From Bacteroides sp. (GTDB lineage Bacteria; Bacteroidota; Bacteroidia; Bacteroidales; Bacteroidaceae), in contig JALCME010000009.1 in the NCBI GenBank assembly GCA_022648295.1, positions 62,001-126,000 of the forward strand: a stretch of 64,000 bases of DNA. Reading direction: 5' to 3'. The notes under the pieces were generated by a model. It did not search any database, was not told the origin of the DNA, and saw only the letters and a list, made by a program, of their open reading frames with translations. The number at the start of each line of letters is the position of its first letter. Position 1 is the stretch's first letter. The translations under genes and the position numbers were made by a program. Below, one piece after another: positions 35,694 through 45,218 of this stretch.

Positions 35694-36610
35694 TAGGCAT
35701 AGGAGAAACAATCCTTGATGTCATATTTCGTAACGAGCAACCAAGTACGGCTGTACCGGGAGGTTCAGTATTCAATGGCATTGTCTCGTTGGCACGAGCA
35801 GGAATACCGGTTCGCTTTATCAGTGAAACCGGTAACGACCGGATAGGTAATATCATTTTAAAATTCATGCAGGATAACGGAATAGCAACAAACTACATCA
35901 ATGTATTCCCGGATGGTAAATCTCCCGTGTCATTAGCTTTCCTGAACGCTCAAAGTGATGCGGAATACATCTTCTACAAAGATTATCCAAAGCAACGCTT
36001 AGACATATTGTTTCCCGAATTGGAAGAAAATGATATTCTGATTTTCGGCTCATACTATGCACTGAACCCTGTACTTCGCGATAAGATAGTAGATTTATTA
36101 GAGCAGGCACGGGAAAAGAAGGTGATTATTTATTATGATTTGAATTTCCGCTCTTCACACAAAGAAGAAGCATTAAAGCTGATGCCAACCATTATAGAGA
36201 ATTTTGAATATTCATCTATTGTACGCGGCTCTATAGAAGACTTTCTCAATTTGTATAATCTTAAAGAGACAGACAAGATATACAAAGACAAAATAAAATT
36301 CTACTGTCCAAACTTCATTCTAACATCCGGAGCAGACAATATCTCATTACATACCCAACAGTTTACTAAGGAATATCCGGCAATGCCATTAAACCCTGTC
36401 AGCACTATAGGAGCCGGTGACAACTTTAATGCCGGCGTCATTTACGGCCTCCTTAAGCATCAGATACAATACGATGATCTGAACCAATTGGATGAAACAA
36501 CGTGGAAACAAATCATTCATTACGGAATAGCATTCTCGGCAAATGTATGCCAAAGTTTTAGTAACTCCATATCATCCGATTTTGCTAAACAATTATCGCC
36601 TATTAACTAA
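35681..36610 (+). CDS. PfkB family carbohydrate kinase
   Basis: A 309-residue ribokinase-type kinase. N-terminal GETILDVIF and PGGSVFNGIVSLARAG are the PfkB sugar-binding segment; the C-terminal signature STIGAGDNFNAGVIYG carries the anion hole and the catalytic Asp. It starts inside the last codons of the isomerase gene, so the two are translationally coupled. Substrate not evident; fructokinase-like members are commonest in this group. Confidence 0.87.
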   Translation: MRKVVGIGETILDVIFRNEQPSTAVPGGSVFNGIVSLARAGIPVRFISETGNDRIGNIILKFMQDNGIATNYINVFPDGKSPVSLAFLNAQSDAEYIFYKDYPKQRLDILFPELEENDILIFGSYYALNPVLRDKIVDLLEQAREKKVIIYYDLNFRSSHKEEALKLMPTIIENFEYSSIVRGSIEDFLNLYNLKETDKIYKDKIKFYCPNFILTSGADNISLHTQQFTKEYPAMPLNPVSTIGAGDNFNAGVIYGLLKHQIQYDDLNQLDETTWKQIIHYGIAFSANVCQSFSNSISSDFAKQLSPIN

Positions 36611-36679
36611 ATCCCCGTTAAAGGAGAAAAAACTCTGTGAAACTCTGTACCCTACTGTAACAAAACTCATTGAAATACA

Positions 36680-36687
36680 TATCTTTG
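36680..36687 (+). promoter_or_regulatory. -7 promoter box for the tyrosine phosphatase gene
   Basis: TATCTTTG, a TAnnTTTG match, 26 bases upstream of the ATG at 36714. Confidence 0.5.
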
Positions 36688-36713
36688 CAATAGATGTTTA
36701 GAGAGTAAGAACC

Positions 36714-37781
36714 ATGTATAAAAATCTGTTGAGCTGTCTTGCATATATTGTGTCGCTAACCGCTTGTACGGGTACGGCTCCTCATATTTCGGTTGTTTGT
36801 GAAGAAAACAATGTGGGGAATTGTATTGTCAAGTGGGAAACAGCGCCTATTATTAAGGGAAATGTGAAGGTTTATGCTTCTATTGACCCTGATAATATTC
36901 CAGAGGAAACCCCTATTGCCATGGCAAACATTGCCGACCAGAAGATGACAATTGTAACAACAGATCCCTTACAACGCTATTATTATATGCTTGTATTCAA
37001 TGATAGATACAAGATAAAAATAGCTTCGCGGAACATTAATATACCCGGAGTACAAAACTTTCGGGATTTAGGAGGATATCCTTCTTACGCAACCCAAAAA
37101 CAGGTAAAATGGGGAATGCTCTATCGGTCGGCACAGATAGATAGTCTGGCATGTTGTTCATGCAAAGAATTCAAAAACATGGGAATCAATACCGTCATTG
37201 ATTTACGCTCCCCATCTGAACTAAAAGGACATGCCCCCCTCCAAAAAGAATTTAAAGTTGTCCATATACCAATCAAAACAGGAGATATGCAATATGTCTT
37301 GGAAGGTATCAAGGAGAAAAAGATTAAAAGTGATACTATCTACGAGATGGTGGAGCGAATGAACCGTGAGATCGTGATGAACTACAAAAAGGAAATCCGC
37401 CAGATATTCGAAATTCTGCTTAATAAAGATAGTTACCCGGTAGTCATTCACTGTTCTTCAGGCAAAGGCCGTACAGGCATTGTTTCCGCACTAATTCTTG
37501 CGGCTTTAGGAATCAATGAAGATACTATCATGGAAGATTACCGCCTTAGTAATGACTATTTCAACATACCCAGTACCTCAGAGTATGCTTATAGTTTACC
37601 TCCTCGCTCACAAGAAGCAATCACCACCCTTTTCTCTGCAAAAGAGGACTTTTTGAATGCTGCAAAAGAAGAAATAGAACAAAAATATGGAGATGTACCC
37701 ACATATCTCCACAAGGCCATCGGACTGAGTAAAGAAGAAATAAAAAGACTTCAAAATATCTTATTAGCCAATAATGATTAG
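36714..37781 (+). CDS. Secreted tyrosine/dual-specificity phosphatase lipoprotein
   Basis: A 355-residue protein with a lipoprotein-like signal (SLTAC, Cys18). A small N-terminal beta domain (about 25-105) precedes a Y_phosphatase3-type domain starting NFRDLGGYPS (115-124). The catalytic loop is HCSSGKGRTG, with nucleophile C247 and R253; TVIDLRSPSEL carries the upstream Asp region. It should act on phosphotyrosine or phosphoinositide-type substrates outside the cytoplasm. Confidence 0.87.
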   Translation: MYKNLLSCLAYIVSLTACTGTAPHISVVCEENNVGNCIVKWETAPIIKGNVKVYASIDPDNIPEETPIAMANIADQKMTIVTTDPLQRYYYMLVFNDRYKIKIASRNINIPGVQNFRDLGGYPSYATQKQVKWGMLYRSAQIDSLACCSCKEFKNMGINTVIDLRSPSELKGHAPLQKEFKVVHIPIKTGDMQYVLEGIKEKKIKSDTIYEMVERMNREIVMNYKKEIRQIFEILLNKDSYPVVIHCSSGKGRTGIVSALILAALGINEDTIMEDYRLSNDYFNIPSTSEYAYSLPPRSQEAITTLFSAKEDFLNAAKEEIEQKYGDVPTYLHKAIGLSKEEIKRLQNILLANND

Positions 37782-37845
37782 TTGGAATAATTGGCACGAC
37801 ACAAACATAATCGTCTGATCTAACGATTAATCACAAGAAAAGTAT

Positions 37846-37853
37846 TATCTTTG
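37846..37853 (+). promoter_or_regulatory. -7 promoter box for the DEAD-box helicase gene
   Basis: TATCTTTG, a TAnnTTTG match, 30 bases upstream of the ATG at 37884. Confidence 0.5.
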
Positions 37854-37883
37854 CGGCGAAAATAAAATGATACAAAAAATTTA

Positions 37884-39770
37884 ATGAAGACATTTGAAGA
37901 GCTCGGCTTGTCGCCGGAGATACGCCGCGCCATTGAAGAATTGGGATATGAGTATCCCATGCCGGTACAAGAGGAAGTCATTCCCTACCTTTTGGGAGAA
38001 AACAATGATGTAGTAGCACTGGCACAAACAGGAACAGGAAAAACAGCCGCATTTGGTTTGCCACTTATTCAGAAGATTAATACAGCAATACGCGTACCCC
38101 AATCACTGATTTTATGCCCCACACGGGAACTCTGTTTGCAAATAGCAGGAGATTTAAACGACTATTCCAAGTATGTCAATGGCTTCCGTGTACTACCAGT
38201 ATATGGCGGATCATCCATTGAAAGCCAAATACGCAGTTTAAAGCAAGGAGTACATATCATTGTAGCTACTCCGGGACGTTTACTCGATCTTATGGAACGC
38301 AAAACCGTTTCATTGGCCACAATCAAAAACGTGGTGATGGACGAAGCAGACGAAATGTTGAACATGGGATTCACTGAAAGCATCAACGCTATCTTGGCCG
38401 AAGTACCGAAAGAGCGCAATACTCTCCTATTCTCGGCAACAATGAGTCCCGAAATTTCACGCATTTCAAAAAAATACCTTCACAATGCCAAAGAGATTAC
38501 AATAGGACGGAAAAACGAAGGGACAAGCAATGTTAAGCACATTGTATATACCGTTCATGCCAAAGATAAATATGCAGCTCTAAAACGTATTGTAGACTAC
38601 TATCCGCAAATATACGGCATCGTTTTTTGCCGTACTCGTAAAGAGACGCAGGAAATAGCCGATAAGTTGATGCAAGAAGGCTATAACGCCGATGCTCTAC
38701 ATGGAGAATTGAGTCAGGTACAACGAGATGCAGTAATGCAAAAATTCCGTATTCGTAACCTTCAAATTTTAGTTGCAACAGACGTGGCAGCCCGTGGTCT
38801 GGATGTAGACGACCTCACTCATGTAATCAATTATGGTTTGCCGGATGATACCGAAAGCTATACTCACCGGAGCGGACGTACGGGTCGCGCTGGCAAAACA
38901 GGAACGTCCATTGCTATTATCAACCTTCGTGAGAAGGGAAAGATGCGCGAAATAGAGCGAATGATCGGAAAGACATTTATTTCCGGAGAGATGCCAACCG
39001 GTAAACAGATTTGTGAAAAACAATTATTGAAAGTCATTGACGACTTGGAAAAAGTAAAAGTAAATGAAGATGAAATTGCAGATTTCATGCCGGAAGTATA
39101 CCGTAAACTAGATTGGTTAAGTAAGGAAGACCTTATTAAGCGTATGGTTTCTCACGAATTCAATCGCTTTTTGGACTATTATCGGGACCGGGAAGAAATT
39201 GAAATTGCTAGCGATAGCCGCAGCGAACGTATGTCAAACAAGGGATATAAAGACCGCAAAGGAAATTCCCGCAAGGCAGAACCGGGCTACGCGCGTTTAT
39301 TTATCAATCTTGGAAAAACAGACAACTTCTACCCACACGAGCTGATTAGTTTACTAAATCGTAACACTTCAAAAAGAGTAGATTTAGGGCGGATTGATTT
39401 GATGAAAACTTTTTCTTTCTTTGAGGTTAAAGAAGAACAAGTCAATACAGTACTTAAAGGGTTAAGCAATGCACGATTCGGAGATCGCAAAGTTTCTGTT
39501 GAAAGAGCCGGGGAGGAAGACAATAACGAAACCCCAAATAGACGTTCGGGCAAAAGAGGGAATATAAACAGAAGCTATAGAGATGATAACTCCAGAAGTG
39601 ATAAACAACGCGCAAACTCAAAAAGTGAAGGTAAGAAAGGAAAGCCAAGCCGAACTGAACGTGGATATACCAATGCACGTGGCCCTAAAAAGGAGGATGA
39701 CTGGAGACGTTTCTTCTCAGAGAACCAGAATAATGGAGATTCCAAATCCAATTCAAAGAAAGAAGACTGA
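37884..39770 (+). CDS. DEAD-box RNA helicase with DbpA-type RNA-binding domain
   Basis: A 628-residue helicase. Motifs in order: Q motif (PMPVQEEVIP), AQTGTGKTA, PTRELCLQ, ATPGR, MDEADEMLNMG, SATMS, then helicase C with VFCRTRKETQ, ATDVAARGLDV and HRSGRTGRAG. Residues about 470-545 (YARLFINLGKTDNFYPHELI to RKVSVERA) form the DbpA/CsdA RNA-binding domain. The last 80 residues are Arg/Ser/Asn-rich and probably disordered. It should remodel structured RNA or ribosome precursors. DeaD/CsdA-like. Confidence 0.93.
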   Translation: MKTFEELGLSPEIRRAIEELGYEYPMPVQEEVIPYLLGENNDVVALAQTGTGKTAAFGLPLIQKINTAIRVPQSLILCPTRELCLQIAGDLNDYSKYVNGFRVLPVYGGSSIESQIRSLKQGVHIIVATPGRLLDLMERKTVSLATIKNVVMDEADEMLNMGFTESINAILAEVPKERNTLLFSATMSPEISRISKKYLHNAKEITIGRKNEGTSNVKHIVYTVHAKDKYAALKRIVDYYPQIYGIVFCRTRKETQEIADKLMQEGYNADALHGELSQVQRDAVMQKFRIRNLQILVATDVAARGLDVDDLTHVINYGLPDDTESYTHRSGRTGRAGKTGTSIAIINLREKGKMREIERMIGKTFISGEMPTGKQICEKQLLKVIDDLEKVKVNEDEIADFMPEVYRKLDWLSKEDLIKRMVSHEFNRFLDYYRDREEIEIASDSRSERMSNKGYKDRKGNSRKAEPGYARLFINLGKTDNFYPHELISLLNRNTSKRVDLGRIDLMKTFSFFEVKEEQVNTVLKGLSNARFGDRKVSVERAGEEDNNETPNRRSGKRGNINRSYRDDNSRSDKQRANSKSEGKKGKPSRTERGYTNARGPKKEDDWRRFFSENQNNGDSKSNSKKED

Positions 39771-39888
39771 AAAAGGAACAGATAAGCGCATGATATAAGA
39801 GGTTTTAGCTAAGAGCGGAAATAACATTCTATATAAACCCAAAGAAAAATAAAACAAATTATAGAAAATCTATAAGACAAATAATTTT

Positions 39889-39896
39889 TATCTTTG
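39889..39896 (+). promoter_or_regulatory. -7 promoter box for oxyR
   Basis: TATCTTTG, a TAnnTTTG match, 43 bases upstream of the ATG at 39940. Confidence 0.5.
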
Positions 39897-39939
39897 CATA
39901 GATCATATCTTCCGTTCTTATATAAAACTATTATTTAGT

Positions 39940-40866
39940 ATGACTTTACAACAACTGGAATATATACTTGCCGTAGACAAATTCAGACATTTTGCTAAAG
40001 CAGCCGATTACTGCAATGTGACTCAGCCAACCCTTAGTGCGATGGTGCAAAAGTTGGAAGAAGAACTGGGAATTAAAATCTTTGACCGAAGCCAACAACC
40101 TATCTGTCCTACACCTATAGGACACAGCATTCTGGAACAAGCTCAATTGACATTAACCCAAGCCAATCAGATAAAGAATATTATCGAAGAACAGAAACAT
40201 TCCTTGACCGGCACATTTACATTGGGAATACTCCCCACAATTGCACCTTATTTACTACCACGTTTCTTTCCCCAACTAATGCAAAAGTATCCTCAACTGG
40301 ATATCCGTGTGGTGGAAATGAAGACCAAAGACATCAAAAAAGCACTATCGAATGGCGAGATAGATGCCGGCATCATCGCTCATCTACCAGAAAAAGATAA
40401 TTTCATAGAAACAAGCCTTTTTTACGAACAATTCTATGCCTATATTGCTCCAAAATGTGATTTATTCAGCCATGAAATTATACGCACATCAGATTTAAAC
40501 AATGAACAACTCTGGCTATTGGACGAAGGACATTGTTTCCGCGACCAGCTAGTACGATTTTGTCAATTGAAAGCAGCCAGGCTCAGTCAGCTAGCCTATC
40601 GTTTAGGCAGTATGGAAACTTTTATGAGGATGGTGGAAAGTGGAAAAGGCATCACCTTTATTCCAGAACTTGCTACTTATCAACTTAACGAAGAACAAAA
40701 GAAATTAGTGCGTCCTTTTGCCATCCCCACTCCCACACGCCAAATCATTATCATCACGTGTGAACACTTTATTCGCAACACTCTACTGGAAACTCTTACT
40801 GGGGAAATTCAGCACTCCATACCTCATGAAATGCTATCGTTGAAAGCTACGCAATACCTCGTATAG
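39940..40866 (+). CDS. oxyR: Hydrogen peroxide-responsive LysR regulator OxyR
   Basis: A 308-residue LysR-type regulator. The N-terminal winged helix-turn-helix is in FRHFAKAADYCNVTQPTLSAMVQKLEEE. The redox pair is present at C199 and C208 in DEGHCFRDQLVRFC, the same positions and spacing as in E. coli OxyR. The effector domain shows TFTLGILPTIAPYLLP. It lies directly upstream of ahpC, a classical OxyR target. Confidence 0.92.
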   Translation: MTLQQLEYILAVDKFRHFAKAADYCNVTQPTLSAMVQKLEEELGIKIFDRSQQPICPTPIGHSILEQAQLTLTQANQIKNIIEEQKHSLTGTFTLGILPTIAPYLLPRFFPQLMQKYPQLDIRVVEMKTKDIKKALSNGEIDAGIIAHLPEKDNFIETSLFYEQFYAYIAPKCDLFSHEIIRTSDLNNEQLWLLDEGHCFRDQLVRFCQLKAARLSQLAYRLGSMETFMRMVESGKGITFIPELATYQLNEEQKKLVRPFAIPTPTRQIIIITCEHFIRNTLLETLTGEIQHSIPHEMLSLKATQYLV

Positions 40867-40930
40867 ATTTTATCTATCGCCCCATAAATCTTTTCAATCA
40901 CTTTTCTTACTCTATTGGAAAAGGATGTTC

Positions 40931-40938
40931 TATTTTTG
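40931..40938 (+). promoter_or_regulatory. -7 promoter box for ahpC
   Basis: TATTTTTG, a TAnnTTTG match, 42 bases upstream of the ATG at 40979. OxyR probably binds just upstream in 40867-40930, but I could not define a site. Confidence 0.5.
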
Positions 40939-40978
40939 TAGCGATTACAAATAAAGAACTATTTTAAACATATAAATT

Positions 40979-41545
40979 ATGGAACCAATTATTAATTCAC
41001 AACTACCTGAATTTAAAGTTCAGGCTTATCAAAACGAGAGCTTTAAGACAGTAACAAACGAAGATGTTAAAGGGAAATGGGCCATTTTCTTCTTCTATCC
41101 TTCCGACTTCACATTTGTTTGCCCTACTGAATTAGCAGATATGGCTGATAAATACGAACAATTTCAGTCAATGGGGGTTGAAGTCTATTCCGTAAGCACA
41201 GATTCTCATTTCGTGCATAAGGCTTGGCACGATGCTTCTGAGAGCATACGTAAAATAAAATACCCCATGTTAGCAGACCCAACAGGAGCATTAAGCCGTG
41301 CATTCGGAGTAATGATTGAAGAAGAAGGGGTAGCTTATCGTGGAACTTTCCTGGTTAACCCGGAAGGAAAAGTCAAACTCGCAGAAATACAAGACAACAA
41401 TATTGGACGTAATGCCGACGAACTTCTTCGTAAAGTAGAAGCAGCACAATTTGTTGCCACTCATGACGGAGAAGTATGTCCCGCCAAATGGAGAAAGGGA
41501 AGTGCAACTTTGAAGCCAGGCATTGATTTGGTTGGTAAAATTTAA
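40979..41545 (+). CDS. ahpC: Alkyl hydroperoxide reductase C (2-Cys peroxiredoxin)
   Basis: A 188-residue typical 2-Cys peroxiredoxin of the AhpC type. The peroxidatic Cys is C48 in PSDFTFVCPTEL and the resolving Cys is C167 in GEVCPAKW. The C-terminal PGIDLVGKI is typical. It reduces hydrogen peroxide and organic hydroperoxides. A terminator follows, and no ahpF is found downstream; the electron donor must be encoded elsewhere or be another disulfide reductase. Confidence 0.95.
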   Translation: MEPIINSQLPEFKVQAYQNESFKTVTNEDVKGKWAIFFFYPSDFTFVCPTELADMADKYEQFQSMGVEVYSVSTDSHFVHKAWHDASESIRKIKYPMLADPTGALSRAFGVMIEEEGVAYRGTFLVNPEGKVKLAEIQDNNIGRNADELLRKVEAAQFVATHDGEVCPAKWRKGSATLKPGIDLVGKI

Positions 41546-41571
41546 CAGATCAAATTACTCTTTTTATCAGC

Positions 41572-41618
41572 AAATCTCCTTATTATCCTGTATTTACACA
41601 GGTAATGAGGAGATTTTT
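41572..41618 (+). terminator. Rho-independent terminator after ahpC
   Basis: AAATCTCCT at 41572-41580 pairs with AGGAGATTT at 41608-41616; an inner CCTGT / ACAGG extends the stem. A T run follows. It ends the ahpC transcript before the convergent S46 peptidase gene. Confidence 0.75.
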
Positions 41619-41670
41619 GCATGATATTGGAAGGTCTGGATAGTCCGGGAAGTCCTTTCCCTCTATTATT

Positions 41671-43812
41671 TTATTTAGAGGCAGAAATTTTCAATTCTTT
41701 TATCAACCGATCTGCTTTGCCATATTTTTGAATAATAAAAAGGATATAACGTATATCAACTCCAACGCAACGCTGTAGCTTGGGCTCGTAGAGAAGGTCA
41801 CTACTCATCGCTTCCCAATTGCCATCAAAGGCCAACCCTAACAACTCTCCTTTTTTATTGAACATCGCACTCCCGGAATTACCTCCGGTAATATCGTTAT
41901 TTGAGATAAAGCAGACCTTCATTTGCCCCTTTTCATCAGCATATTTGCCAAAATTACCAGAAGAGAGCAAAGAAAGAATTTCTGGTTGTACACTAAAATC
42001 TTTATCACTCAAATGGACCTTGGCTTTTTCTAAGATGCCTTCTGTAGTTGTGTAATAATTATATTTCACGCCATCGGAAGGAGTGTATCCTGCTATAGAA
42101 CCAAAGCTAAGACGCATTGTGGAATTTGCATCGGGATAGAAGCTACGAGAAGCATACATCCTCCGGATAGCTGCATTGAGCAAACGTTCATCTTGTTCAA
42201 TATTACTAGAAGTTACCTGCATCTGCATATTAATGTCGTACAGTTTAGTCACTAGATCAATACCCACGGAAATTGCAGGGTCATCGTATAAATGATAAGT
42301 CGAATCTTTCTCTAAAAAGCGCTTTAATCCTCGTGGAGTAGTCAATTCTGAGCGGGCATAAAGCGTATCCACAAATGCCCGCTCATTTCCTTTATATTTT
42401 TGATCAATAGTGTGGTAAAAGGCCGGTAGATATGTCGTATCAACCTTCGCCCTATACTCTTTTAGCATCGCAGTAAAAACGTCCTTGTCTATATTCAAAT
42501 CTAAATTAGCATACTGTTCTACAATAGCCTTCAAATTAGCAGTCACAGTCTCTCTTTCTCCATCAAAGTCAAAGTTCAGAATTTTTAAAGCCAACTGCAT
42601 TAATTCAGGAGCCGATAAAAAGGACTCAATAAAATAAGCTTGTGCACGGTTGGGTGCACTACGCTTTTCATAATTCAACTCCAGATCAGTGAACAAGTGC
42701 AACAATTTCTCCCGTTCTGAAGGAGTCTGTCTAATCCATTGACGAATATCATCTTCCATTTTGACTTTCTTCTCTAAAACATGCAACTTACGTACAGACT
42801 CATTCATGCCAATGCTATTTTTCCAATAATTGGAACTCTCATCATATTTAGAAGCATACTTAATACGAATGCTATCGCTTCGATTCATGCCACGCTTCCA
42901 AATAGCTTGTTTTATGCTTCTAACATCAATTCTGGCCTGATTTGTATTATAAAGCATTTCCTTAATTCCAAAAGAAGAAAGATAACGTTCCGTACTTCCC
43001 GGATAACCTAAAGTCAAGCAAAAAGACCCTTCCTTATAACCGTTCAACGTAATAGGAGCTACATACTTAGGATGATAAGGAATATTATCCGGTGAATAGT
43101 TGGCAGGACGATTATTTCGATCCGCATATATACGAAAGACACAAAAGTCTCCAGTATGACGAGGCCAAACCCAATTGTCCGTATCCCAACCAAACTTACC
43201 GATAGATGCAGGAGGAGCAAAAACCAATCGAACATCGTTGAAATCACGATAAACCGAAAGCCAGAATTCATTACCGGCATAGTAAGGGTCCACAACACCT
43301 GTCAATGTAGAATCTTTGTGAGATACTTCACCTCCGATCACTAACATGACAGAGTCTATTGCACTAATCCGTTGCGCTTCGCTCATTAAAGGTTTGACAG
43401 CACTTAATACTCGCTTGGTTACATTCTCTGTACGCAATAAAAAGCGCACATAAAGTTCTGGATTAGGAAGTTCATCCTCATAGGTCCGTGCAAAAAAACC
43501 ATCTCTCAAATAATCATGCCCCACCGAAGAATGTTGTTGTATACAGCTAAATCCACAATGATGATTGGTAAAAACCAAACCATCTTCAGAAACCACTACC
43601 CCTGAGCAGAATCCGCCAAAACTAACTATTGCATCTTTTAATGAAGCCTTTTTCGAACTATATAATTTGTTTGGACTTAGTTGCAACCCCATTTCTTTCA
43701 TCGTTTTCCGCGTTTGCTTATTAAGATTCCCCAGCATCCACATTCCTTCATCCGCGTGTCCGGTAAGTGCCCACATACAACAGGCTACAACTATTACATA
43801 TTTCAATTTCAT
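41671..43812 (-). CDS. S46 family dipeptidyl-peptidase, DPP7-like
   Basis: A 713-residue exported serine peptidase with a signal peptide ending LTGHA/DEGMW. The catalytic His is in FTNHHCG (His 84-85) and the catalytic Ser is S646 in GGNSGSAMF. The residue 18 after the catalytic Ser is Gly664 (AFDGNWEAM), the position that is Gly in DPP7 and Arg in DPP11, so a hydrophobic rather than acidic P1 preference is predicted. It releases dipeptides in the periplasm. Confidence 0.92.
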   Translation of the reverse strand: MKLKYVIVVACCMWALTGHADEGMWMLGNLNKQTRKTMKEMGLQLSPNKLYSSKKASLKDAIVSFGGFCSGVVVSEDGLVFTNHHCGFSCIQQHSSVGHDYLRDGFFARTYEDELPNPELYVRFLLRTENVTKRVLSAVKPLMSEAQRISAIDSVMLVIGGEVSHKDSTLTGVVDPYYAGNEFWLSVYRDFNDVRLVFAPPASIGKFGWDTDNWVWPRHTGDFCVFRIYADRNNRPANYSPDNIPYHPKYVAPITLNGYKEGSFCLTLGYPGSTERYLSSFGIKEMLYNTNQARIDVRSIKQAIWKRGMNRSDSIRIKYASKYDESSNYWKNSIGMNESVRKLHVLEKKVKMEDDIRQWIRQTPSEREKLLHLFTDLELNYEKRSAPNRAQAYFIESFLSAPELMQLALKILNFDFDGERETVTANLKAIVEQYANLDLNIDKDVFTAMLKEYRAKVDTTYLPAFYHTIDQKYKGNERAFVDTLYARSELTTPRGLKRFLEKDSTYHLYDDPAISVGIDLVTKLYDINMQMQVTSSNIEQDERLLNAAIRRMYASRSFYPDANSTMRLSFGSIAGYTPSDGVKYNYYTTTEGILEKAKVHLSDKDFSVQPEILSLLSSGNFGKYADEKGQMKVCFISNNDITGGNSGSAMFNKKGELLGLAFDGNWEAMSSDLLYEPKLQRCVGVDIRYILFIIQKYGKADRLIKELKISASK

Positions 43813-43841
43813 TCTGTGAAGTTTTCTATAGTATTATGCAT

Positions 43842-45212
43842 TCATTCGACAATAAGCCTTAATCTCTTCGCCTTGGTACGAGCCTTTAACCATTCAGCGA
43901 TCTTTTCTTTCTCATGAATATTCGGTTTCTTTTCAAATCCCAGCACAGCCAACGTGACAGTATCTACACGCGCAGAATCTATACTGACTTCGAGTGTATG
44001 GGCTATAGACAGAGTCTTTACAGAAGGGTACAAGACTTTCAGTTCCGGGATAATCGCCTGCCCCAAAGCATCGAATGACTTATATTTCTCAAGACTTTGC
44101 TTTAGAGTCAATATCTTTTGGTTTTGCTCTATTAAACGCTGCTCACTATTCTTGTAAAAATCTTCCATAACCAACGCCCGGATAGAAGAAACATTTAAAC
44201 TGTCATTCTTCATACCTTGAAGAACTGTCAGCTTGGTATTACTTAATTTATAACTTTTCATTTTGGCACGGGCAAGTGCAAGAGAAGCCTCGGGAATTTC
44301 TTTTCCTATCAATACTACATGTATTTCATTCTCCTTGCCATTAAATTTAACTTTTTTATCCAAAACCTGAGTATTGTCAAAAGACAACTGCTCTGCCACA
44401 AAACGATTAGCCGCACTTTCAAACAATGAGTTCCGTATAATATCAATTGTTAAATAAATAGCCGGACACATAGTCAATATTGCAATTGCTACGATATATT
44501 TACGTACTTTCTTTTCCCTTTCTTTATTTAAAAACACCTTATGCTGAAAGTGCATAACACGTACTCCAAGGAAAGTAGCAAGACTAATAAATACCGAGTT
44601 AATAAAATAAAGATAAAAAGCACCAAGAAAATAGATTAAATTACCGGTAGCCAAGCCATATCCAGCCGTACATAACGGAGGCATTAATGCAGTAGCAATA
44701 GCGACTCCCGGAATTACATTTCCTTTTTCTTTCGTAGAAATTGCCACAACGCCAGCTAAACCACCTAAAAGAGCAATGAAGACGTCATAAATTGTCGGAG
44801 AAGTTCGTGCTAAAAGTTCCGACTGCCCTTCAGCTACAGGACTAATCAAGAAAAAAAGAGTAGAAGTTGCAACACTGAATGCCGTAGTAATAAGAAAGCT
44901 CTTCAAAGAGCGTTTCATCAACTCAAAATCATTTAATCCTACAGAAAGGCCAACTCCCATGATTGGCCCCATTAATGGAGAGATTAACATCGCGCCAATG
45001 ATTACAGCCGTAGAGTTAACATTAAGTCCTAAAGAAGCCATGAATGTGGCAAATATCAACGTCCACAAATTAGCACCTTTAAATTCCACTCCTTTTCGAA
45101 TAGATTCAACAGTTGCTAACTCATTATCTTTATCTTTCCTTAAATCAAGATATTCTTTCAAGAATTTCTTAATCACAAAAACATTCTTATTCCGATTTCC
45201 TGTCTCCATCAT
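43842..45212 (-). CDS. DUF389 (TIGR00341-type) membrane protein
   Basis: A 456-residue integral membrane protein. Residues about 45-260 contain roughly six transmembrane segments with the family core MASLGLNVNSTAVIIGAMLI, SPLMGPIMGVG and PGVAIATALMPPLCTAGYGL. The C-terminal half (about 280-456) is soluble, with a coiled region and a small alpha/beta domain. Function unknown. It starts 6 bases after the flippase stop on the minus strand. Confidence 0.85.
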   Translation of the reverse strand: MMETGNRNKNVFVIKKFLKEYLDLRKDKDNELATVESIRKGVEFKGANLWTLIFATFMASLGLNVNSTAVIIGAMLISPLMGPIMGVGLSVGLNDFELMKRSLKSFLITTAFSVATSTLFFLISPVAEGQSELLARTSPTIYDVFIALLGGLAGVVAISTKEKGNVIPGVAIATALMPPLCTAGYGLATGNLIYFLGAFYLYFINSVFISLATFLGVRVMHFQHKVFLNKEREKKVRKYIVAIAILTMCPAIYLTIDIIRNSLFESAANRFVAEQLSFDNTQVLDKKVKFNGKENEIHVVLIGKEIPEASLALARAKMKSYKLSNTKLTVLQGMKNDSLNVSSIRALVMEDFYKNSEQRLIEQNQKILTLKQSLEKYKSFDALGQAIIPELKVLYPSVKTLSIAHTLEVSIDSARVDTVTLAVLGFEKKPNIHEKEKIAEWLKARTKAKRLRLIVE

Positions 45213-45218
45213 TATGGG

